Positions 36,168 to 45,613 of a DNA stretch of 64,000 nt are shown here, in pieces. The stretch comes from Paenibacillus bovis (GTDB lineage: Bacteria; Bacillota; Bacilli; Paenibacillales; Paenibacillaceae), in contig NZ_CP013023.1 in assembly GCF_001421015.2 (NCBI RefSeq), forward strand, positions 1,667,501 to 1,731,500. The letters are read 5' to 3'. How positions within the stretch are numbered: the stretch's first letter is position 1; each line of letters opens with the position of its first letter. The notes below the pieces were generated by a model. That model did no database searches and was not told the origin of the DNA. It saw nothing but the letters and a program-made list of their open reading frames with translations. The position numbers and the translations under genes were made by a program.

Positions 36168-38163
36168 CCGGGGATTATGGATGCATGCCTGGCGCCAGAG
36201 CGGATGGATCGGAATTATTTATTTGCTGGCGATGATCTTCTCCGGACCAATGCTGCTGCTGTCCACAAATTCGACTTATGAATATCGGAGAGATGCTCGT
36301 GTACTGGATTATATGTTTCAAGAAGATGGAGAAATCGCTATTCTGTTTACTTTTTCCATGTCCATATTAATAGCCATTTTCTTGATGAGATACATACAGT
36401 CAAAACGAGCAGTCGAAATGTTCCATAGTCTGCCTGTACGCCGCGAACATCTGCTGACTGTACCACTGGTAGCCGGGCTTGCCATGCTCATTGTACCGAT
36501 ATGGATTGCCGCGCTTATTAGTGGGTCGATGGCTGGAAATCTAGACTATGTTGTTTTTACGGGTGATCAAGTAATCGACTGGGCAGTATCTTTGACAGTC
36601 ATAAGTTTATTCTTCTTTACTTTTACAATGTTTGTGGGAATGTGTATCGGCCAGTCCATTTTACAAATCATCGTTACTTTTATATTGCTGTTGCTTCCTT
36701 CAGGCTTGTCCTTTCTGTACAGTAAATATTTTGAAAGATATTTATACGGGTACTGGAAGGATGATGCATTTAATACCTATATGACGAGCTGGTCTCCCTT
36801 GGAAAGAGTAATGAGTGTAAGTATAGAAGGGTTTAGTCAGTTGGAAGGCTGGATTTACTTAGGAATCTCTGTCCTGCTTATTGCTCTTAGTTATCTGCTA
36901 TATAAGCTGCGTCCAACGGAGAAAGCAACTCAATCGATTGTATTTCGCTACTTTAATCCATTGTTCCGTTTGGGCATCATGTTATGCAGTGCGTTAACAG
37001 TCGGAATATATTTTGTTATTTTCTTTGAAAAGTGGGATATTGCAGGCTACATTGTTGGTGGATTGCTTGGCTATCTTGCAGCAGAAATGATACTGCGCAA
37101 AACCTGGTATATTTTTGAAAACAGATTGTGGACTAGACTATTAATCTATGGTTTTATAACTTTGTTACTATTGTATATTCCAGTCTCCCCTCTTAATGGT
37201 TATGAAAAAAGAGTACCAGCGCCTAATGAAGTGGAATTTGTATATGCTGGTGGAAGCATTTCAAATGTTCTGCCTGTATACAATGAGAACGGGAAAACAT
37301 ATAAAGAACTGAACCAAGATATGCTTGCTTCTAATCCTGATTACATCCGCAGTATTATTAATTTACATTCTCAAATAGCGGTTAATAAGCCTGAAAGTGG
37401 CGGCAAGCATGATAATGATTACTATAAGAATAATGAAATGATAGAAATAGGTTATATTCTAAAAAACGGAAATACATTATTCCGATCGTATGCAGTACCT
37501 CGTACTTCAGAATATAATCCATATTTGCAGGCTGTCTATCAATCCAAGGATTATAAAATATCATTTTATAATTTAAAAGGATTGGAAAAGTCTAATACCG
37601 AATTTAAAATTACCAATCCAGACAAGCAAAAGCGAACAGTGACCGTTACTGACTCTACTGAAATTGAGCAACTGAAGCGACTAATCATACAAGAAAAGCT
37701 TGCCGTAAAAAATCCAAATAATAATCCCATTCGGGGAAATACATTAGTAATCCAAACGTATATTATGCCTTTATCTAATTATGGTAACAGCTATCATTAC
37801 AACTGGAACCCTGCATTTAAGCCAACCGAAAAATGGCTGAAGCAAAAAGGATACTGGGATCTCTTGGTTACTAAGGTGGAAGATCTTTCTGCCGTCGTTA
37901 TTGTACCGTACAACGATGATGAAAGAGAACAAATGATAAATGGCTATGCTGGATTGTTCAAGAAGTATCGCGGAACTCCAAAGCAAGTTATTATCAACGA
38001 TAAAGACCAGATTGATAAATTGCTGAATCAAAGCGAAACCGAAGGCAGAATGGAGAAACAGAGTTATTTGCTTAAGCTTAGATTCAAAGATGGTACTGGA
38101 GCATACCGCGTTTTGCACAAAGACAGCATTACTCCCGATCTCTACAAGATTCTTCCCAAGTAA
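36142..38163 (+). CDS. ABC transporter permease with large extracytoplasmic C-terminal domain
   Basis: A 673-residue protein. The first 350 residues hold about eight to ten hydrophobic spans of an ABC-2-type permease (WIGIIYLLAMIFSGPM; ILIAIFLMRY; LLTVPLVAGLAMLIVPIWIAAL). The rest is soluble and probably outside (NYGNSYHYNWNPAFKPTEKW; IVPYNDDEREQMI), similar to DUF6449-type tails. The start is ATG 36142 after GGGGG; it overlaps the ATPase gene by 26 bp. From about 36300 the gene turns AT-rich (20/60 G+C at 37321-37380 by hand) against a GC-rich ATPase gene, which suggests different history or relaxed constraint. Substrate unknown. Confidence 0.8.
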   Translation: MTFNHYFFNRGLWMHAWRQSGWIGIIYLLAMIFSGPMLLLSTNSTYEYRRDARVLDYMFQEDGEIAILFTFSMSILIAIFLMRYIQSKRAVEMFHSLPVRREHLLTVPLVAGLAMLIVPIWIAALISGSMAGNLDYVVFTGDQVIDWAVSLTVISLFFFTFTMFVGMCIGQSILQIIVTFILLLLPSGLSFLYSKYFERYLYGYWKDDAFNTYMTSWSPLERVMSVSIEGFSQLEGWIYLGISVLLIALSYLLYKLRPTEKATQSIVFRYFNPLFRLGIMLCSALTVGIYFVIFFEKWDIAGYIVGGLLGYLAAEMILRKTWYIFENRLWTRLLIYGFITLLLLYIPVSPLNGYEKRVPAPNEVEFVYAGGSISNVLPVYNENGKTYKELNQDMLASNPDYIRSIINLHSQIAVNKPESGGKHDNDYYKNNEMIEIGYILKNGNTLFRSYAVPRTSEYNPYLQAVYQSKDYKISFYNLKGLEKSNTEFKITNPDKQKRTVTVTDSTEIEQLKRLIIQEKLAVKNPNNNPIRGNTLVIQTYIMPLSNYGNSYHYNWNPAFKPTEKWLKQKGYWDLLVTKVEDLSAVVIVPYNDDEREQMINGYAGLFKKYRGTPKQVIINDKDQIDKLLNQSETEGRMEKQSYLLKLRFKDGTGAYRVLHKDSITPDLYKILPK

Positions 38164-38265
38164 CATGTACTATTAAATATATATACATTCCAGCAAACAT
38201 GTACGTTATGAACTACATGCTGCTTGATAACCTTGTCAATTCAAAAGAATACAGCATAATATAGT

Positions 38266-38310
38266 AAAAGAAGAGGATGGCATTTACAGCCAGCCTCTTC
38301 TTTTTTTTTA
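38266..38310 (+). terminator. terminator after ABC permease
   Basis: AAAGAAGAGGATGGC pairs with GCCAGCCTCTTCTTT (two mismatches), followed by a run of nine T. Confidence 0.9.
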
Positions 38311-38432
38311 CCGACCATATAATCATAACCCTCATAAACATGCGGAAATACCATCTACGTTCCCTCTGATAATTGCACAAACAGCACGGTTTATTACATA
38401 TCCGGTCTGAAACGTAATGATTATCATATTAA

Positions 38433-38446
38433 TGTAAGCGCTTTTA
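38433..38446. promoter_or_regulatory. cre-like site before first GDSL esterase
   Basis: TGTAAGCGCTTTTA matches the cre consensus TGNAANCGNWNNCW except for T in place of the conserved C near the end. It lies 24-37 bp before the start codon. Confidence 0.55.
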
Positions 38447-38469
38447 TAAAATGAGAAAGAGGGATGCAA

Positions 38470-39351
38470 TTGAGAAACAAAGCAACTATCCAGCGTCGAA
38501 TGCCTTTTATGCTGCTTAGTATCATCACTTGTCTGGGAACGTTATTTGGTTATGGAGGAGCTTCAGCTGCGCCATCGACGACGATCGTGCAGGATGCTAC
38601 CCATGGCGTAACCAACAATTTTACTACCCCAGCCGTTACCCAGGATGTCTATACTCATCTACCGACCATCTATCTGGCAGGCGATTCGACGGTACAGACT
38701 TACCGCGAAGCGCAGCGTCCGCAGGCAGGGTGGGGACAGATGATCGGTCAGTATCTGGATGACTCTATTGCTGTCAGCAATCAGGCGATCGGTGGCAGAA
38801 GCTCCCGTTCTTTTATCGAGCAGGGACGACTGGATACGATTATCAGTCAGATTCAGCCTGGAGACTATCTAATGATCCAGTTCGGTCATAATGATGCCGA
38901 CCGCAAGCCGGAACGATATACGCCTGTACAGGATTATCACAATTACCTCAAAGTCTACATCCATGGCGCCCGCAGCAAAGGCGCAACTCCAATTCTGGTC
39001 ACTCCGGTATCGAGAAGAGACTATAATGCTAGCGGTCAATTCAATGTCAGTTTCCCTGAATATGTAGCAGCGATGAAGCAGGTCGCTGCCGAGACGCAGA
39101 CGCCGCTGCTGGATCTTAGTGCCCGCAGTGTGGCCTACTACAATTCGGTTGGCATAGAAGGAACTACTTCTATTTTCTTGCATGTACAACCAGGTCTGTA
39201 TCCGTATTTTCCGAATGGAGTTGTAGATAATACACACTTCCAGGAATACGGAGCAATGCAGATTGCCGGGCTGGTAGCTGAAGGCATCCGGGATCTGGGG
39301 CTGCCGCTGTCCGAGCATGTGCTAAATCCTGCTTCCAGCGCAGTTCAGTAA
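38470..39351 (+). CDS. secreted GDSL (SGNH) rhamnogalacturonan acetylesterase 1
   Basis: Removes acetyl groups from rhamnogalacturonan-I (RhgT/YesT-like). Block I IYLAGDSTVQTY carries the nucleophile Ser, GGRSS and FGHNDAD give the Gly and Asn of the oxyanion hole, and VDNTHFQEYG gives the Asp-x-x-His pair. The signal peptide ends in SAAPS. I prefer the TTG at 38470: AGAGGG lies six bases before it, and the downstream paralogue shows the same GAAAGAGGGA-5-TTG layout. An ATG at 38464 is in frame but only one base from that site. It complements the PL11 lyase by deacetylating its substrate. Confidence 0.88.
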   Translation: MRNKATIQRRMPFMLLSIITCLGTLFGYGGASAAPSTTIVQDATHGVTNNFTTPAVTQDVYTHLPTIYLAGDSTVQTYREAQRPQAGWGQMIGQYLDDSIAVSNQAIGGRSSRSFIEQGRLDTIISQIQPGDYLMIQFGHNDADRKPERYTPVQDYHNYLKVYIHGARSKGATPILVTPVSRRDYNASGQFNVSFPEYVAAMKQVAAETQTPLLDLSARSVAYYNSVGIEGTTSIFLHVQPGLYPYFPNGVVDNTHFQEYGAMQIAGLVAEGIRDLGLPLSEHVLNPASSAVQ

Positions 39352-39920
39352 AAGTAAACGATTACTCCACTCTTCCTGTCGTAGCATCAGTCAGCTGCTC
39401 TACTTGGTTACAGGCAGGATATATATAGCAAAAAGGGCAGACCTGTGGGTACTGTTCTTTTTGCTGCTGTCATTCTATTTAAATACATGTACATACCGGT
39501 AGCAGAAGGTCTGATTTTTATTCGGTAAAGCTATACAACATCGGTTCTTTTATTCTCCTATTCCATTTACGGCTATCTGTTGTAGAGGTATGATTTGCAA
39601 ATAAATGAATTGTCAGTGCAGGAGAGTATACGTTAAAATACATTTAAAACCACGATATTCATCATTATTCCTGATGACACGTTGTATAGGCTGCCTTTTG
39701 CCAATTATCTCCTGATAGTGTCGTTATGCTCCATCTCTCTATTTATATGAACCTTATTCTGCGCTTCTGTAGTTCCATTCTCCAATTCTACTGTCGGGTC
39801 ACTGCTACTTTACTTACTTACAACAACGTATAGATGTTCTCGTTATTTTATGGACGCTGTCTGTTTGATCTTCCAACTGTTGGTCTATCCATTATATTCA
39901 TTTATGAAAGAGGGAAGCCC
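39352..39920. other. intergenic region between the GDSL paralogues
   Basis: About 570 bp, including 87 bp of open frame before the probable TTG start. Apart from a possible terminator near 39425 I see only AT-rich DNA. No clear cre site of the quality seen before the other pectin gene. Confidence 0.4.
39425..39470 (+). terminator. possible terminator after first GDSL esterase
   Basis: AGCAAAAAGGGCAG can pair with CTGTTCTTTTTGCT around an 11-base loop. The stem is imperfect. Confidence 0.45.
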
Positions 39921-40787
39921 TTGCGTAATAGGTCCTGGAATTCTGTTGACCGTCAGAAACCTGTTAACCGTCGAAAAGCTGTGGACTATCGGAAAGCTAT
40001 TAACCGCTGGAGTGCGGTTAACCGTCGATTGGGACCTGTTGTACTGCTCGGTATTATGATTGCGAGTCTATGGTTTGCAGTAGGTGCTTCTACCGGTACG
40101 AGTGCAGGACAGGGTCAGCCAGTGATTTATATAGCGGGTGATTCTACAGTACAGACCTATACGGATGCCCAGCGTCCACAGGCAGGTTGGGGGCAGATGA
40201 TTGGTCGTTACTTTGACCAGGGAGTTACTTTTCGCAATCATGCGATCAGCGGTCGCAGTACAAGAACATTTATAGAACAAGGGAGACTGGACGCGATTTG
40301 GCGGGAGATTCAGCCGGGGGATTATCTGCTGATTCAGTTCGGACATAATGACGCCAATCAGGCGAAGCCGGATCGTTATACACCGGTAGCAGATTACAAG
40401 CGCTATCTGCATCAATATATTCAGGGAGCGCGCGATCATGGAGCCACGCCCATACTGATTACCCCGATGGGGACGCGTACTCCGGATGCAGACGGACACT
40501 TTCAGATCAGCTTCCCCGAGTATGTAGCTGCAATGAAACAGGTAGCTTCAGATACAGCTACACCGCTGCTGGACCTGAGTGCGAGCAGTGTCGCTTATTA
40601 TAATTCGATTGGAGCAGAAGCAACCAAGCAGCTGTTTTTGTATACGGCTCCCGGACAATATCCTGCTTTTATAGCAGGCTCGGCAGATGATATTCATTTT
40701 CAGGAGTACGGAGCTGATCGGATAGCCCGTCTGGTAGCCGATGGTATCCGGGCACTGTCTTTACCGATATCTACCCATGTACAATAA
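39921..40787 (+). CDS. secreted GDSL (SGNH) rhamnogalacturonan acetylesterase 2
   Basis: Paralogue of the preceding esterase with the same core: IYIAGDSTVQTY, FGHNDANQ, and DDIHFQEYG. TTG at 39921 is preferred, since GAAAGAGGGA precedes it exactly as in the first copy; an ATG at 39834 lacks a site. The N-terminus is odd: before the hydrophobic signal core (VVLLGIMIASLWFAVGAS) there are about 40 mostly basic residues made of a repeating V/I-N-R-R-K-A-V-like unit, the product of a short in-gene tandem duplication. Export should still work, but cleavage is uncertain. Confidence 0.85.
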   Translation: MRNRSWNSVDRQKPVNRRKAVDYRKAINRWSAVNRRLGPVVLLGIMIASLWFAVGASTGTSAGQGQPVIYIAGDSTVQTYTDAQRPQAGWGQMIGRYFDQGVTFRNHAISGRSTRTFIEQGRLDAIWREIQPGDYLLIQFGHNDANQAKPDRYTPVADYKRYLHQYIQGARDHGATPILITPMGTRTPDADGHFQISFPEYVAAMKQVASDTATPLLDLSASSVAYYNSIGAEATKQLFLYTAPGQYPAFIAGSADDIHFQEYGADRIARLVADGIRALSLPISTHVQ

Positions 40788-40915
40788 ATGTCTGCATACC
40801 GCATGGATACGGATAATTATAACCATCAGCCTATAGTTCAATTGTCCTTAGTACAAGAAAATTGTGTTCTCTTATCGTAATTATTTATATACGATCTAAT
40901 TATATTGTTTATGAT

Positions 40916-40953
40916 GCTGCCAGCCGATCCGGTTGGCGGCTTTTCTTTTTTTG
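40916..40953 (+). terminator. terminator after second GDSL esterase
   Basis: GCTGCCAGCCG pairs with CGGTTGGCGGC (with G-U pairs), followed by TTTTCTTTTTTT. Confidence 0.85.
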
Positions 40954-41281
40954 TGACACAAACTTCGTCTAACTACGGTTATTTATTCATTCAGGCTTAT
41001 TTTCATCATAAGATATTTTGCTGAATCGCTATATTTTGATATTCCTGAAAATATACATAAAAAAATAGGTCATTTTACCGATAATAGTACATATCAATGA
41101 GATGAAGCGATAGGGAGTGCAAAAGTGCGGATGATTAGTAAAGGCCTGACTAATATCAGCAGCAGCCTATCGCCGGTTTGTTATGTATGTTACTCCAAGC
41201 CAGTTTGCAAGGCAGATGGCGTACCTGTTCCTAGCCGCACATCAACTCTTATATCAGTCAATATGCCGGGAGGATTTAATA
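40954..41281. other. upstream region of the chemoreceptor
   Basis: About 330 bp with no supported gene. A forward frame at 41125 lacks a convincing ribosome binding site and overlaps the receptor start. No known riboswitch consensus recognised. Confidence 0.35.
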
Positions 41282-43030
41282 GTGAAAATGTTCAAAATCA
41301 ACAATTGGAGTCTTAGCACCAAAATGTTGTTACCAGCAGCAATCCTTGTTATTGCGTTGGTCGTCTTATCGGTGCTGGCGATCCGCAATATCGATAAAAT
41401 GGGAGATAAGTTAATTACCTCTCTCTATACCGAAGCCTATCAGATTAATTATCTGGTACTGAATGCCGACCGTGATTATTATCAGGCAAAAATTGCTGAA
41501 TTTATGCTAACTACGCTTCAGAATCCTAATGAAATTAAAGTTCAACAAGATGATTACAACGAAAATGTAAAGCAGACGTATGACCGTGTACAGCAGGCCA
41601 AAGTGATCATGGAGAATAACCGTGCTGTCTTCGAGAAATATACAGATCCCGAAACCAAAAAAGATGTATTTCAGCTAATTGAAGATTTCGATACCAATTA
41701 CAACGCATGGAAAGGCCAATTCAACTACGAAGAACGCCGTTATGTGAGTTCGACCGAATCCGGAGTGAAGTTTGCAGCGTCGCGTCAGAATCTGGATCAA
41801 ATTGAGAATATTATGGATCAGTACAGCAAGGACGCGATTGAAGAGAGCGCTGCTCTAAGCGGACAGATGCGTCTAATTACGATTATCGAACTGGCAGCAA
41901 TCCTCGTTATTGCTGCGCTGCTGATTTTCTTCATCGTACGCAATGTACGCAATCGTACCAAGGATACACTGACCATGATCCACAAAACTGCGAACTTTGA
42001 TCTGGTGTATGACGATAGCTTTACCCGTTATCTGTCCGAAAAAGATGAGTTTGCCGTAATTATTCAGGCACTCGGCGAAGCAAGAAAAGAATTCAGAACG
42101 ACCTTTAGCCGTGTGATTCAGGAAAGCCGCAATCTGCAGGATACGATCCAGATCGTGGATGAGGAAATAAACAAGCTGGAAGGCGGCGTACAGGATATCT
42201 CGGCCACAACCGAGCAGCTGTCTGCCGGTATGGAAGAGACCGCAGCTTCTACGCAGGAGATGAATGCTACATCGACCGAGATTGAATCCGCTGTAAACTC
42301 TGTAGCAAACAAAGCCCAGGAAGGTGCACGTGCAGCCGAAGGATTGACCGCTCGTGCAGCCGATCTGAGCAAACAGTTCAAGCACTCGTACAGCACCAGC
42401 ACAGCGACGTATAATCAGGTGCGTGACAGTCTGGTACAGGCGCTGGAAGAATCCAAGTCCGTACAACAAATTAACAGTCTGGTTTCTTCCATTATTGATA
42501 TTGCATCACAGACCAATCTGTTGTCCCTGAATGCGAGTATCGAAGCGGCACGCGCCGGAGATGCAGGACGCGGCTTCGCAGTCGTAGCCAGCGAGATCAG
42601 CAAGCTGGCCGAAGATTCCAAAAAGGCTGCCGATCAGATCAACGAGATTACTCAGGTAGTCGTTGGCTCGGTAAGCAATCTGTCATCCAACTCCAACGAC
42701 CTGCTGAATCTGTTCAGTACCAATGTTCGTACCGACTATGAGATGATGCTGTCTTCAGCCGATCAGTATGCTTCGAGTGCACAGGAAATCGATGATATTG
42801 CCAATGACCTGAGCGCCACTTCCGAAGAACTGCTGGCCTCGATCGAGAATGTCGTCAAAGCGATCCAGGAAATCTCGGTTGCAGCCAATGAAGGCGCCGA
42901 AGGTACCAGCATGATTGCCGAAAAAACAGACGATATCGTACAGCAGACTTCCCGCGTGGCTGAGCAAATGAAACAGTCCAAGCAGGGTGTCAATGAGCTG
43001 GCAGAGTCTGTAGCCAAATTCAAACTGTAA
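41282..43030 (+). CDS. methyl-accepting chemotaxis protein
   Basis: Membrane chemoreceptor, 582 residues. One span near the N-terminus ([20 protein letters not shown]), an external four-helix-type sensor domain of about 180 residues, a second span ([22 protein letters not shown]), a linker, and the cytoplasmic signalling domain with the conserved hairpin tip [36 protein letters not shown]. The start is GTG at 41282, seven bases after GGGAGG; the frame continues upstream without a site. The ligand is unknown; position after pectin esterases suggests but does not prove a sugar or plant signal. A strong terminator follows. Confidence 0.93.
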   Translation: MKMFKINNWSLSTKMLLPAAILVIALVVLSVLAIRNIDKMGDKLITSLYTEAYQINYLVLNADRDYYQAKIAEFMLTTLQNPNEIKVQQDDYNENVKQTYDRVQQAKVIMENNRAVFEKYTDPETKKDVFQLIEDFDTNYNAWKGQFNYEERRYVSSTESGVKFAASRQNLDQIENIMDQYSKDAIEESAALSGQMRLITIIELAAILVIAALLIFFIVRNVRNRTKDTLTMIHKTANFDLVYDDSFTRYLSEKDEFAVIIQALGEARKEFRTTFSRVIQESRNLQDTIQIVDEEINKLEGGVQDISATTEQLSAGMEETAASTQEMNATSTEIESAVNSVANKAQEGARAAEGLTARAADLSKQFKHSYSTSTATYNQVRDSLVQALEESKSVQQINSLVSSIIDIASQTNLLSLNASIEAARAGDAGRGFAVVASEISKLAEDSKKAADQINEITQVVVGSVSNLSSNSNDLLNLFSTNVRTDYEMMLSSADQYASSAQEIDDIANDLSATSEELLASIENVVKAIQEISVAANEGAEGTSMIAEKTDDIVQQTSRVAEQMKQSKQGVNELAESVAKFKL

Positions 43031-43163
43031 TAGCATACTTGATAGTGGCTATCATTCAGCCGTGCCTAGATAGGGCAGGCGAGAAGTAACAGTACAAATA
43101 CGTTCTCTACTCCGGTAAGCCTGCAGCAGAGCCGATATTTGAACGATATATCGAATAATTAAC

Positions 43164-43205
43164 AAGAAGAAGGATGCTCCTATCGCAGGAGCATCCTTCT
43201 TTTCT
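43164..43205 (+). terminator. terminator after chemoreceptor
   Basis: AAGAAGGATGCTCCT and AGGAGCATCCTTCTT pair perfectly around ATCGC, followed by TTCTC. Confidence 0.92.
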
Positions 43206-43264
43206 CAATCTTTTCTCAACAAATATTGAAAATCTACTTGATAATAATAATCATTGTTGATAGA

Positions 43265-43303
43265 ATATAAAAAGAAAGAAGGAACTCGGCAAAGTCCCTT
43301 CTC
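43265..43303 (-). terminator. terminator of the DUF1540 gene
   Basis: On the minus strand GAAGGGACT pairs with AGTTCCTTC (one G-U), followed by TTTCTTTTTAT. Confidence 0.7.
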
Positions 43304-43325
43304 GTGTAATACAAAATAGTAAGTA

Positions 43326-43484
43326 TTATTTCTTTTCAAAAGTTTGGCAATCTGTTTCTTGAACTTCAGCAGTTTGTTCTTTTGCAGCAGCGTGACTAAC
43401 TACAAAAATAGTGTCAGCGGTACATTTGTTTTGTTCCGCCCAGTGAGTGCATGCACTTACTTCACACAATACGTCTTGAGCCAT
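43326..43484 (-). CDS. DUF1540 small Cys-rich protein, 52 aa
   Basis: A complete small gene below usual ORF length limits. AGGAGGTGA lies seven bases before the ATG. The product has the DUF1540 pattern: VLCEVSACTHWAEQNKCTADTIFV with four spaced Cys, and a further Cys in ETDCQTF near the end, suggesting metal binding. In Bacillales such proteins are common and often sporulation-linked, but their role is not established. It has its own terminator. Confidence 0.85.
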   Translation of the reverse strand: MAQDVLCEVSACTHWAEQNKCTADTIFVVSHAAAKEQTAEVQETDCQTFEKK

Positions 43485-43674
43485 GATGATTCACCTCCTG
43501 TGCTCATAATATACAGCATTTGACAGTCTCTTCGGCAAAAGAGGCTGTTTGTCGTTGCTACTTTTTGTAGTAACAATCCCAGTATACAGGACGCATGCGG
43601 GATTTGGCAAATGCTTTTGTTTCTTTATTCCCCGATAAATGGGCTTATGACACAAATAAAGTGCATATTTAGCA

Positions 43675-43722
43675 TAAAATCCCCTGTTTCTCCATGATGG
43701 AGAGCAGGGGATTTTATTTTGC
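43675..43722. terminator. terminator downstream of mqnD
   Basis: AAAATCCCCTG and CAGGGGATTTT pair, with CTCC/GGAG inside and T runs on both strands. It ends the mqnB-mqnD transcript. Confidence 0.85.
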
Positions 43723-43759
43723 TTCATTATTCGCAGTTTTTATCGGCGTTTGGTAATCG

Positions 43760-44599
43760 TTATTTGCGCAGCAGGCCGAGATCGAACTCGGGCACCAGAC
43801 CTTCGCGGGCAGCGCGGCCGAGCAGTGCTTCGATCGCACCATAGCCGTCTTCGCCTAGATTACGGGTAAATTCATTAACATATAGATTGATGTGGGAATC
43901 GGCTACGCTGGCATCCATCTCCTGTGCATGCTCCATCACATAATCACGGGAAGCTTCCGGATGTTCCCAGGCATATTCGACCGAGGAACGTGCCCATTCG
44001 GTAATTTTGGCAATATCCAGTGAACGACGGGCGATAATCGCACCCAGTGGAATCGGCAATCCGGTATCTTCTTCCCACCAGCTGCCCATATCCTGCAGCA
44101 GGGTAAGACCATAATTCTGATACGTAAAGCGAGCCTCATGGATAACCAGACCAGCGTCGATCTGTCCGTCACGTACAGCAGGCATGATCTGGTCAAATGG
44201 CATAACGACCACTTCACCGATACCGCCGGGTACATTCTGAGTTGCCCATAGGCGGAACAGCAGATAAGCGGTGGAACGTTCACTCGGTACAGCTACCTTT
44301 TTGCCAGCGAGTGCAGACGCATCGGTCGCTTCCGGATTGGCAGTCAGCACGAGTGGACCGCAGCCGCGTCCGAGTGCACCGCCGCAAGGGATCAGCGCGT
44401 AATCTTCCAGTACCCAAGGCAGGGCGGCATAGGAGATTTTGAGTACTTCGGGGCCTTTGCCTTCGGCAGCCCAGTTGTTGGTAATATCGATATCCGCATA
44501 GGTGACTTCCAGTTCGGGTGCGCCTGGAATCAGGCCATGCACCCAGGCATGGAACACGAATGTATCATTGGGACAAGGGGAAAAAGCTATATTCATCAT
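43760..44599 (-). CDS. mqnD: 1,4-dihydroxy-6-naphthoate synthase
   Basis: Acts in the futalosine route to menaquinone, turning cyclic de-hypoxanthine futalosine into 1,4-dihydroxy-6-naphthoate. Seen: the start IAFSPCPNDTFVFHAWVHG, LKISYAALPWVL, the binding-protein-like fold with ALGRGCGPLV, and IHEARFTYQNYGL with the catalytic His region. Length 279 is normal. Its ATG overlaps the mqnB stop by one base; an adjacent ATG at 44596 is possible. Together they show that this organism does not rely only on the classical men pathway. Confidence 0.94.
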   Translation of the reverse strand: MMNIAFSPCPNDTFVFHAWVHGLIPGAPELEVTYADIDITNNWAAEGKGPEVLKISYAALPWVLEDYALIPCGGALGRGCGPLVLTANPEATDASALAGKKVAVPSERSTAYLLFRLWATQNVPGGIGEVVVMPFDQIMPAVRDGQIDAGLVIHEARFTYQNYGLTLLQDMGSWWEEDTGLPIPLGAIIARRSLDIAKITEWARSSVEYAWEHPEASRDYVMEHAQEMDASVADSHINLYVNEFTRNLGEDGYGAIEALLGRAAREGLVPEFDLGLLRK

Positions 44600-45279
44600 C
44601 AGAGCACCTCCGGTAATAGGGAACTTGCCAGTGTCAAAGCTTTCAGAGCTTCGGGAATACGCCAGCTATCGCGATCGCGTGGTCCGACCTTGTTGGAAAT
44701 CGCCCGGATCTCCAGCACAGGTACATCCATCAGTCGCGCCGCTTCGGCTACACCGAATCCTTCCATGCCTTCTGCCGAAGCATCAGGAATACGCTGGATC
44801 AGTGCAGCTGTCGTCTCTGCCGATCCTGTCGTCGTGGATACAGTGAGTACAGGTCCGGTATGTACCGTGAGTCCTGCATCGCGCATTACAGATGTCAGGC
44901 GATCCAGATACGCGGTGTCCGGCAAAATAATAGATGAACCAAATCCCAGTTCATCTACAGAAATAAATCCATGCTCCGGTGTACCCGAACCGAGATCGGC
45001 AGCGATAATCCGATCAGACAGCACAATAGAGCCCGGAGCAGCATGAGGCTCGAACCCGCCGCCGATACCGGCGCTGATGACCAGATCGTAAGATCCCCGT
45101 GCCAATAGCAGCGCTGTACGTGCTGCCGCTGAGGCAGGTCCCACACCGGCGAGCTGGACGTCAAACCGCTGACCAGCCGTATCGCCCAATCCTCTTTGTA
45201 CCGCTTCGCGCTCGGCTTCAACCGCAGTCATGATCAGTATTCGGTTGGATAATGTATTGTTAAGGCTTGAAGCCTCCAT
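44599..45279 (-). CDS. mqnB: futalosine hydrolase
   Basis: Removes hypoxanthine from futalosine to give de-hypoxanthine futalosine. A nucleoside-phosphorylase-fold protein: ILIMTAVEAEREAVQRGL, LVISAGIGGGFEP, SAEGMEGFGVAEAARLMDVPVLEIRAISN with the ribose-binding Glu-Met-Glu type region. AAGGAGGT lies eight bases before the ATG. First gene of a two-gene operon; mqnA and mqnC are not in the window. Confidence 0.93.
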   Translation of the reverse strand: MEASSLNNTLSNRILIMTAVEAEREAVQRGLGDTAGQRFDVQLAGVGPASAAARTALLLARGSYDLVISAGIGGGFEPHAAPGSIVLSDRIIAADLGSGTPEHGFISVDELGFGSSIILPDTAYLDRLTSVMRDAGLTVHTGPVLTVSTTTGSAETTAALIQRIPDASAEGMEGFGVAEAARLMDVPVLEIRAISNKVGPRDRDSWRIPEALKALTLASSLLPEVL

Positions 45280-45613
45280 ATCAGCGTACCTCCTTCAACC
45301 ATGCAAGCTTTCTTATGCAAGCTTATCTTCTAACGTTACTCCTGTTACAGAAGATTGTAAAGAAAATGAAGCTAACAGAATGCTGGCGCGAAAAGAAATA
45401 AGCAGGATCGTTCCAGCCGTATGACAGAAGTTCCTACTGCTAATTAATATGTATTTTCTTATATAATATACTCAATAATTACATATATGTGACGGCTTCA
45501 TGGAATAAAGCTCCGAAATAAGCAGTAAGGCATGAACAGGCTGCATACTTTTACTATAAACGGGTAATAGGTTTCAAAATATCCAATTACTCAGACAGAG
45601 GTGAAGTGGCATC
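45280..45613. promoter_or_regulatory. divergent promoter region, mqnB / formate dehydrogenase
   Basis: About 330 bp between divergent genes. TATAAT at about 45463 in an AT-rich stretch is a fair -10 box for the forward gene. I see no clear Fnr- or Rex-type palindrome. Confidence 0.45.

Noticed and set aside
38418..38436. Fur-like sequence (ATGATTATCAT) before GDSL esterase 1
   Set aside because: Only about half of the 7-1-7 consensus fits and the gene has no iron role; the neighbouring cre-like site is a better explanation.
43239..43262. Fur-like AT-rich sequence GATAATAATAATCATTG
   Set aside because: It lies downstream of two convergent genes and next to a terminator, not before any start codon.
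43491..43727. 78-codon minus-strand ORF between mqnD and the DUF1540 gene
   Set aside because: It runs through the mqnD terminator hairpin and the DUF1540 promoter region and has no start signal.
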